NCBI GenBank assembly: GCA_026394635.1
Contig: JAPKXV010000315.1
Span: 1 to 10,422 of the forward strand
Origin: Methanoregula sp.
Lineage (GTDB): Archaea > Halobacteriota > Methanomicrobia > Methanomicrobiales > Methanospirillaceae
DNA: 10,422 nt
Reading direction: 5' to 3'
Positions 6,906-10,422 of the stretch are shown piece by piece. The stretch's first letter is position 1. Every line of letters begins with the position of its first letter. A program made the translations under genes and the position numbers. The notes under the pieces were generated by a model. It had not been told where the DNA came from, ran no database searches, and saw only the letters and a list, made by a program, of their open reading frames with translations.

Positions 6906-7120
6906 GATTTGCACATACTTTCCGCTCTGGTGACAAATAGTTTCTTGCAGGGCAGTGTTGACTTAGGCTATCTTAATAATTGGAATATCTCTCAACTGAT
7001 TTTCTCCGATTCGGATTTTGTTTGGCGGGAGAAAGCGCACTAAAATCAGGTTCTACGGTATGTTTAAGTATCCTGCTCACGGACAATTATACTCCAGAGC
7101 GATGGTAACGGGGTAATGAT
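6906..7120. promoter_or_regulatory. Divergent intergenic region between PUA and LSm genes
   Basis: Holds no convincing gene. On the plus strand TTTAAGTAT at 7063-7071 is a TATA-like element that would start the LSm message near 7090-7095. An AACGGGGTAA stretch just before the ATG may serve as a weak ribosome binding site. On the minus strand, ATTATTAAGA (complement of 6971-6980) is a possible TATA element for the PUA gene, giving a leader of about 40 nt. Assigned by composition and spacing. Confidence 0.45.
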
Positions 7121-7354
7121 ATGACCAAACGACCGTTGGATATTTTGGATTCGGTGCTGAACCGCCAGCCGGTCCTTGTTTCATTAAAGGGCGGAAGGGA
7201 AATCCGTGGCGTTCTCCAGGGTTATGACGTCCACATGAACCTTGTCCTTGACAAGGCTGAGGAGATGGAGAACGGGCAGTCTCATAAGGTCGGGACGCTG
7301 ATCGTCCGTGGGGATAACGTCATCTACATATCGCCATCCATCGAACAATCCTGA
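7121..7354 (+). CDS. Archaeal Sm-like protein (LSm / SmAP)
   Basis: 77 aa small RNA-binding protein expected to form a heptameric ring. The Sm1 motif covers VLVSLKGGREIRGVLQGYD with HMNLVL, the archaeal form of the RNA-binding Asp/His-Met-Asn loop. Sm2 is IVRGDNVIYI, with the conserved Arg-Gly that lines the uridine pocket. Archaeal LSm rings bind U-rich RNA; specific targets here are unknown. L37e starts 11 nt after its stop, and the GAGGTGA ribosome binding site for L37e overlaps the LSm stop codon, so the two are cotranscribed. The LSm-L37e order is widespread in Euryarchaeota. Confidence 0.95.
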   Translation: MTKRPLDILDSVLNRQPVLVSLKGGREIRGVLQGYDVHMNLVLDKAEEMENGQSHKVGTLIVRGDNVIYISPSIEQS

Positions 7355-7365
7355 GGTGAATATCA

Positions 7366-7548
7366 ATGTCAAAGGGCACGCCCTCAATGGGTAAAATGAA
7401 CAAGAAGACCCATATCGCCTGCCGGCGGTGTGGCCGCATCTCGTATCACGCACAGAAGAAAGTCTGTTCTGCCTGCGGGTTTGGAAGAAGCACCAAGCTC
7501 CGCAGCTACAAGTGGATCAACAAGAGACCAAAAATCCCGACACATTAA
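7366..7548 (+). CDS. rpl37e: Large ribosomal subunit protein L37e (eL37)
   Basis: 60 aa, strongly basic, full length for the archaeal family. A zinc ribbon is formed by CRRC (Cys19, Cys22) and CSAC (Cys34, Cys37). The N-terminus MSKGTPSMGKMNKKTH and the C-terminal RSYKWINKRPK are typical. GAGGTGA at 7353-7359 lies 6 nt before the ATG and partly inside the LSm stop codon, a strong ribosome binding site. purF starts 12 nt after the stop. It is a structural 50S component that binds 23S rRNA. Confidence 0.97.
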   Translation: MSKGTPSMGKMNKKTHIACRRCGRISYHAQKKVCSACGFGRSTKLRSYKWINKRPKIPTH

Positions 7549-7560
7549 CGGGGCTGTACC

Positions 7561-8988
7561 ATGTGTGGAATCGTTGGCATCGTGGATGCTAGCGGTGTGT
7601 CCATCCAGCTCTATTATGCTCTGTATGCGCTCCAGCACCGTGGGCAGGAGAGCGCAGGGGTATCCACGTATAACGGCACGACCCTGCATAAGTTCAAGGG
7701 GGCAGGGCTGGTTGCCGATGTTTTTTCCCCTGCAGTTCTTGAAGAATTGAAAGGAACGACCGGCATCGGGCATGTCCGATACCCGACGACGGGTTCCAAT
7801 CTCCCGGAAAATATCCAGCCGCTCAACTTCCAGTTCAAGGATCACTCTTTCTCTCTCGCCCACAACGGCAACCTCGTCAATACCAGAGAGCTCCGGAGCG
7901 AATACGAACAGTCGGGGCAGATCTTCACCACCACCACGGATACCGAGGTCATCGCCCGGATCCTGATCGATGAGATCAGCACATCAGGGAGCGTGGAGGA
8001 TGCAATCCATATGTGCATGCGCCGGTTGCAGGGTTCGTATTCTGTCGTGATGATGATCGATGGGGTCCTGTTCGCGTTCCGGGACCCGCTGGGCATCAAA
8101 CCCTTCTGCCTTGGCAAAACCGAACGGGGATACATGGTCGCATCAGAGAGTGTTGCGGTTGACGCGCTTAACGGAAAATTTTTACGCGATATAAAACCGG
8201 GTGAGCTCGTCCGGATCGATGCGGAAGGCATCCGGTGCAACCAGATTGCGGTGGCAGGGACGCACGCCCACTGCATTTTCGAATACATCTATTTTTCACG
8301 TGCAGACTCGGTCATTGACGGCGTGCTTGTCTACGATGTTCGTCGGACGATTGGCGGGAAACTGTTTGAGGAAGATCCGGTTGCTGCCGATGCTGTTTCC
8401 CCGGTACCGGATTCCGGGGTTGCCTACGCGATCGGGTATGCACGGCGTTCAGGTACCCCCTATGGCGAGAGCCTGATGAAGAACCGGTATATGGGGCGCA
8501 CGTTCATCATGCCCAACCAGAGTCAGCGCGAAAAGGCAGTACGGATCAAGCTCAACCCGATCCCGGCTCACCTTGCCGGAAAGTCCGTGGTTCTTGTTGA
8601 CGACAGCATCGTTCGGGGGACAACATCCAAGCGGATCATCGATATGATGCGGGAGGCGGGAGCCCGCGAAGTCCATGTGCGGATCGGCTCACCCCAGATC
8701 AAGGCACCCTGCTATCTCGGCGTGGATATGCCGACCCGGCAGGAACTGATCGCAAGCGACAAGAAAGAAGAGGAAGTACGACGCAGTATCACTGCCACAT
8801 CGCTGCACCACATATCCCTTGAAGCACTTGTCGAAGCGATCGGCTGTGGGAAAGAACACCTCTGCACCGGCTGCCTCACCGGCTGCTACCCGCTGCCCAT
8901 CGATGGTGAAGAGGGAACAATCCCGCAGATTGATTTTGTTGCCGGGACATATCAGGCGAACTTGGGATCATTTGAGACAGAAATATGA
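7561..8988 (+). CDS. purF: Amidophosphoribosyltransferase
   Basis: Catalyses the committed step of purine synthesis: PRPP plus glutamine to 5-phosphoribosylamine. 475 aa. Cys2 directly follows the initiator Met, so the N-terminal glutamine amidotransferase nucleophile is exposed by Met removal with no propeptide. The Ntn domain has LQHRGQESAG (24-33), HNGNLVN (101-107) and a Gly-rich RDPLGIKP (174-181). The phosphoribosyltransferase domain has the PRPP loop VLVDDSIVRGTTS (344-356), plus KNRYMGRTFI (307-316). Cys238, Cys384, Cys435 and Cys438 sit where the Bacillus-type enzyme binds its [4Fe-4S] cluster, so this copy is probably of the oxygen-sensitive Fe-S class, in keeping with an anaerobe. 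It follows L37e by 12 nt, with GGGG near the start, likely the last gene of an LSm-L37e-purF operon. Confidence 0.97.
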   Translation: MCGIVGIVDASGVSIQLYYALYALQHRGQESAGVSTYNGTTLHKFKGAGLVADVFSPAVLEELKGTTGIGHVRYPTTGSNLPENIQPLNFQFKDHSFSLAHNGNLVNTRELRSEYEQSGQIFTTTTDTEVIARILIDEISTSGSVEDAIHMCMRRLQGSYSVVMMIDGVLFAFRDPLGIKPFCLGKTERGYMVASESVAVDALNGKFLRDIKPGELVRIDAEGIRCNQIAVAGTHAHCIFEYIYFSRADSVIDGVLVYDVRRTIGGKLFEEDPVAADAVSPVPDSGVAYAIGYARRSGTPYGESLMKNRYMGRTFIMPNQSQREKAVRIKLNPIPAHLAGKSVVLVDDSIVRGTTSKRIIDMMREAGAREVHVRIGSPQIKAPCYLGVDMPTRQELIASDKKEEEVRRSITATSLHHISLEALVEAIGCGKEHLCTGCLTGCYPLPIDGEEGTIPQIDFVAGTYQANLGSFETEI

Positions 8989-9002
8989 GGGTACTTTCTC
9001 AA

Positions 9003-9045
9003 TTTTTTATTCCGGAAAATCATAACGGGCTCCCGGATTGATTTT
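9003..9045 (+). terminator. Putative purF terminator
   Basis: A run of six T (9003-9008) begins 15 nt after the purF stop. Next come a 5-bp inverted repeat, TCCGG (9011-9015) with CCGGA (9033-9037), and a T-rich stretch, TTGATTTT. The T-run alone suits archaeal termination; the hairpin is weak. Confidence 0.45.
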
Positions 9046-9107
9046 AAAAAAATTCGAAATCCGGTCGTTCCTTTCTGGTTAATAGAATATTATCCTGCCA
9101 AAAGAAG

Positions 9108-9182
9108 TAGCGAGGGATGGATTTGAACCATCGGTCTACGGGTTATGAGCCCGTCGGGATATCCTGACTACCCTACCTCGCT
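9108..9182 (-). tRNA. Initiator tRNA-Met (anticodon CAT)
   Basis: 75 nt that fold fully by hand. The acceptor stem AGCGAGG/CCTCGCT has seven pairs with discriminator A. The D-stem is GGG/CCC with the loop GG. The anticodon stem ACGGG/CCCGT encloses the loop CTCATAA (anticodon at 9145-9147), the variable loop has 5 nt, and the T-stem is GATGG/CCATC with loop TTCAAAT. Two features mark it as initiator rather than elongator: the A1-U72 pair typical of archaeal and eukaryotic initiators, and three consecutive G-C pairs at the bottom of the anticodon stem. CCA is not encoded; the sequence after the discriminator is CTTCTTTT, which may also be the terminator. No intron is seen. Confidence 0.95.
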
Positions 9183-9195
9183 TCCGTAATCAGGG

Positions 9196-9229
9196 TTAAT
9201 ATATTGCAGGGTTGCGCTGATATAGTTTA
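9196..9229. promoter_or_regulatory. TATA-like elements between tRNA and thioredoxin
   Basis: Two A/T-rich blocks stand out: TTAATATATT at 9196-9205 and GATATAGTTTA at 9219-9229. For the minus-strand tRNA the second block has the better spacing, giving a 5' leader of roughly 16 nt; the first is too close to the mature 5' end. Either could serve the thioredoxin gene on the plus strand, with transcription starting near 9227 or 9249. The two genes are divergent across 116 bp. Confidence 0.45.
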
Positions 9230-9298
9230 CCCACGTCGCACACCTTCTCTGATTTCCGGACAGCTCCTTAATTACCCGGGTTTTGTAAACAAAGGATC

Positions 9299-9721
9299 AT
9301 GGCTGATGATGAACTTGCAAAGATACGGGAGAAAAAAATGCAGGAGCTTCGGGACCGGTTCGATCCCACAAAGAAACCGCCACCGGCAACCGGGCATGTT
9401 GCCGTAATGCCCGTTGATGAAGTCCATTTTGCCCAGGTACTGCAGCAGCATCCGGCACTTGTGATTGATTTCTGGGCGGAATGGTGCGGACCATGCCGCC
9501 GTGTTGCACCGGTCGTTGAAGAACTCGCACAGGAGTTTGCCGGCAAAGTCACATTCGCAAAGTGTGACACCGATCACAACCAGCGGCTGGCGATGCAGTT
9601 TGGGATCTCTGCGATCCCCTGCCTTCTCTTCTTCTCCCATGGGCAGATGGTGGACCGGCTGATCGGGGCGCTGCCAAAAGAGTCGATCCGGGCAAAAGTT
9701 GTGCGGAATTTTGGTGTTTGA
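9299..9721 (+). CDS. Thioredoxin with charged N-terminal extension
   Basis: 140 aa. The thioredoxin fold spans about residues 36-140, with the active site WAEWCGPCR (Cys63, Cys66) and the cis-Pro loop SAIPCLLFF (Pro107). It probably reduces protein disulfides in the cytoplasm; no signal peptide is visible. Two features are unusual. First, the usual Thr after the cis-Pro is Cys108. Second, a ~35-residue extension, MADDELAKIREKKMQELRDRF plus a Pro-rich linker, precedes the fold. The extension is predicted helical and charged, and resembles the first helix of archaeal PDCD5/TFAR19-type proteins, though it is too short to be that domain. The start is ATG 9299, with AAAGGA just 2 nt upstream, which is close for a ribosome binding site. 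The gene is monocistronic: a T-run follows, and its neighbours are on the other strand. Confidence 0.9.
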   Translation: MADDELAKIREKKMQELRDRFDPTKKPPPATGHVAVMPVDEVHFAQVLQQHPALVIDFWAEWCGPCRRVAPVVEELAQEFAGKVTFAKCDTDHNQRLAMQFGISAIPCLLFFSHGQMVDRLIGALPKESIRAKVVRNFGV

Positions 9722-9724
9722 GTG

Positions 9725-9753
9725 CAAAAAAAGAGATTATAACGTATTTTTTT
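9725..9753. terminator. Bidirectional oligo-T terminators between convergent genes
   Basis: The 36-bp gap between thioredoxin and the pterin-dehydratase gene holds a plus-strand run of seven T (9747-9753) and a minus-strand run of seven T (complement of 9725-9731). Each follows its own gene's stop, giving a compact terminator for both directions. Confidence 0.6.
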
Positions 9754-9757
9754 AGAT

Positions 9758-10096
9758 TTATTCTTCCCCGCCATACCCGCGTTCATTCAGCTTTGCAGCC
9801 ATGATGAAGTCGTTCCACGTGAGCCCGCCTGCAGGATAGGTATAGTACGAGACTTCAACAACCCGCGCCTCCCGGAAGTTAATATCCGGAAGGTGCCCCT
9901 CCGCCTGAGAAAACCCCATCGCCTCGTTGATGAACGACAGGGACTCGGAACTGGATTCGAATGTGAAGGTGCGGGTGAGGTGGCCGTTATCAAGTGACCA
10001 GCCGGGCACTGCTTTGAGCAGCTCAAACGTTTCCTTCCGCGTCAGCGGCGGTGAACCGACGCGGTAGGTGATGATCTTTTCCCTGGTGAGATCCAT
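9758..10096 (-). CDS. Pterin-4a-carbinolamine dehydratase-fold protein, atypical active site
   Basis: 112 aa, the usual size for the family. The fold's hallmarks are present: an N-terminal L-x-L-L-x-x-x-P-G-W segment (LLKAVPGWSL, 26-35), a central helix (SLSFINEAMGFSQAEGH), and the C-terminal TYPAGGLTWNDFIMAAKLNE with Asp96. The dehydratase normally has His-His-Pro and a later His in Thr-His. Here these read His68-Leu69-Pro70 and Thr86-Tyr87, so two of the three usual histidines are replaced. Dehydratase activity on a 4a-hydroxypterin is therefore doubtful. Methanogens use methanopterin and no aromatic amino acid hydroxylase is visible, so the role may be different (a pterin or molybdopterin-related function has been proposed for distant members of the family). 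ATG 10096 has only a weak GGACT upstream. Confidence 0.75.
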   Translation of the reverse strand: MDLTREKIITYRVGSPPLTRKETFELLKAVPGWSLDNGHLTRTFTFESSSESLSFINEAMGFSQAEGHLPDINFREARVVEVSYYTYPAGGLTWNDFIMAAKLNERGYGGEE

Positions 10097-10110
10097 GCAG
10101 ATCAGTCCTT

Positions 10111-10125
10111 TTTATTACTAAAAAT
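10111..10125 (-). promoter_or_regulatory. TATA-like element for the pterin-dehydratase-fold gene
   Basis: Minus-strand ATTTTTAGTAATAAA is centred about 22 nt before the ATG. If used, the message would have almost no leader, consistent with the poor ribosome binding site. Weak evidence, from composition only. Confidence 0.3.
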
Positions 10126-10157
10126 GTTTTTTCCTTCAGTGAATTCATCAGCATGAG

Positions 10158-10181
10158 CTGTTTGAGAACAGGGTTTTTTTT
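10158..10181 (+). terminator. Hairpin plus T8 on the plus strand with no obvious gene before it
   Basis: CTGTT (10158-10162), loop TGAG, AACAG (10167-10171), GG, then eight T (10174-10181): a bacterial-style intrinsic terminator shape. The nearest plus-strand gene, thioredoxin, ended 437 bp earlier at its own T-run. It could stop antisense transcription over the pterin gene or be chance in A/T-rich DNA. Confidence 0.35.
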
Positions 10182-10209
10182 AATAATCCGCAATTCCATA
10201 AGGGATTGG

Positions 10210-10226
10210 AGAAGAGAAAAAGAAGT
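10210..10226 (-). terminator. Pyrimidine-rich terminator after the right-edge gene
   Basis: Directly after the minus-strand stop at 10233-10235 the minus strand reads ACTTCTTTTTCTCTTCTCC. Such T-rich tracts are common archaeal terminators. Its position supports the idea that a minus-strand gene really ends at 10233. Confidence 0.4.
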
Positions 10227-10232
10227 CATCAA

Positions 10233-10422
10233 TTAATTTGAAAATCCCGGAGGTTTTCCCGATCTGGTGGATGTTGTATGAGGTTCTGGTGGTTTGTACG
10301 TGTACTGCATCACCTCCATCACGATGAGCGAGAGCGGCATTGCGATCACAATCGGGTCTATAACCGATCAGGGCTGCCCGAGAAGGGTGGGGTTTCCGAA
10401 GATCATCTGGCAGATGCCCAGT
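10233..10422 (-). pseudogene. 3' end of a membrane-protein gene with in-frame TGA, possibly a sodium:solute symporter
   Basis: One minus-strand frame runs from the right edge as LGICQMIFGNPTLLGQP, meets TGA at 10368-10370, and resumes in the same frame with SVIDPIVIAMPLSLIVMEVM, then a Pro-rich tail ending PPGFSN at TAA 10233-10235. A hydrophobic segment followed by a polar Pro-rich tail resembles the C-terminus of an SSS-family symporter; that is pattern memory, not a search result. A +1 base near the CCC before the TGA and a -1 base about ten bases later would join the halves smoothly as GQPLIGIDPIV. So this may be a decayed gene, two base errors, or a gene that truly stops at the TGA followed by noncoding DNA. 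Only the last ~60 codons are visible. Confidence 0.35.

Noticed and set aside
6396..7043. 215-codon plus-strand open frame opposite the PUA gene
   Set aside because: The minus strand has a clear PUA domain; the plus frame has no recognisable motif and spans the divergent promoter region.
10023..10232. 69-codon minus-strand open frame upstream of the pterin-dehydratase-fold gene
   Set aside because: It overlaps that gene out of frame and crosses terminator- and promoter-like A/T-rich DNA. Its composition follows A/T content and it shows no domain.
10368..10370. In-frame TGA as a selenocysteine codon
   Set aside because: The surrounding sequence looks like a transporter tail, not a known selenoprotein; no SECIS-like hairpin was recognised, and Sec use is not known to me in Methanomicrobiales.
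1..10422. CRISPR array, insertion sequence, or attachment site beside the tRNA
   Set aside because: No regularly spaced repeats, no transposase or integrase motif, and no partial copy of the tRNA 3' end was found elsewhere in the window by eye.

Overview
The window is a compact, GC-rich archaeal chromosome segment, most likely from a methanogen of the order Methanomicrobiales (a Methanoregula- or Methanosphaerula-like genome is my guess). Three things support this: a TfrA/TfrB thiol:fumarate reductase pair, which depends on the methanogen thiols CoM and CoB; archaeal-type genes (LSm, L37e, archaeal SepF, archaeal ZPR1, PUA protein); and an initiator tRNA with archaeal identity elements. Gene assignments come from reading motifs; no database search was possible.

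Layout. (1) Positions 1-2948, minus strand: tfrA then tfrB, translationally coupled, with tfrB running off the left edge. (2) A 61-bp divergent promoter region at 2949-3009. (3) Positions 3010-5395, plus strand: aspartate kinase and purM, overlapping by 8 bp. (4) Positions 5392-6905, minus strand: a PUA-domain RNA-binding protein, then sepF and zpr1; zpr1 ends tail-to-tail inside the purM stop codon. (5) Positions 7121-8988, plus strand: LSm protein, ribosomal protein L37e and purF, in tight succession. (6) Positions 9108-9182, minus strand: initiator tRNA-Met, divergent from a thioredoxin at 9299-9721. (7) Positions 9758-10096, minus strand: a pterin-dehydratase-fold protein lacking two of the usual histidines. 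(8) Positions 10097-10232: intergenic, with terminator-like sequences. (9) Positions 10233-10422, minus strand: what looks like the 3' end of a membrane-protein gene interrupted by an in-frame TGA.

How the genes fit together. TfrAB reduces fumarate to succinate using CoM-SH and CoB-SH, which supports biosynthesis in an incomplete TCA cycle. Aspartate kinase opens the aspartate family of amino acids. PurM and PurF are two steps of de novo purine synthesis, lying about 2.2 kb apart in two plus-strand operons. The rest is mostly information processing (LSm, L37e, PUA, initiator tRNA) and cell division (SepF).

This is mainly a core housekeeping region. I see no defence system, mobile element or CRISPR array, and no clear new multi-gene system. 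The points most worth checking are the atypical pterin-dehydratase protein, the interrupted gene at the right edge, the sepF-zpr1 pairing, the thioredoxin N-terminal extension, and the asymmetric purM/zpr1 convergent junction.
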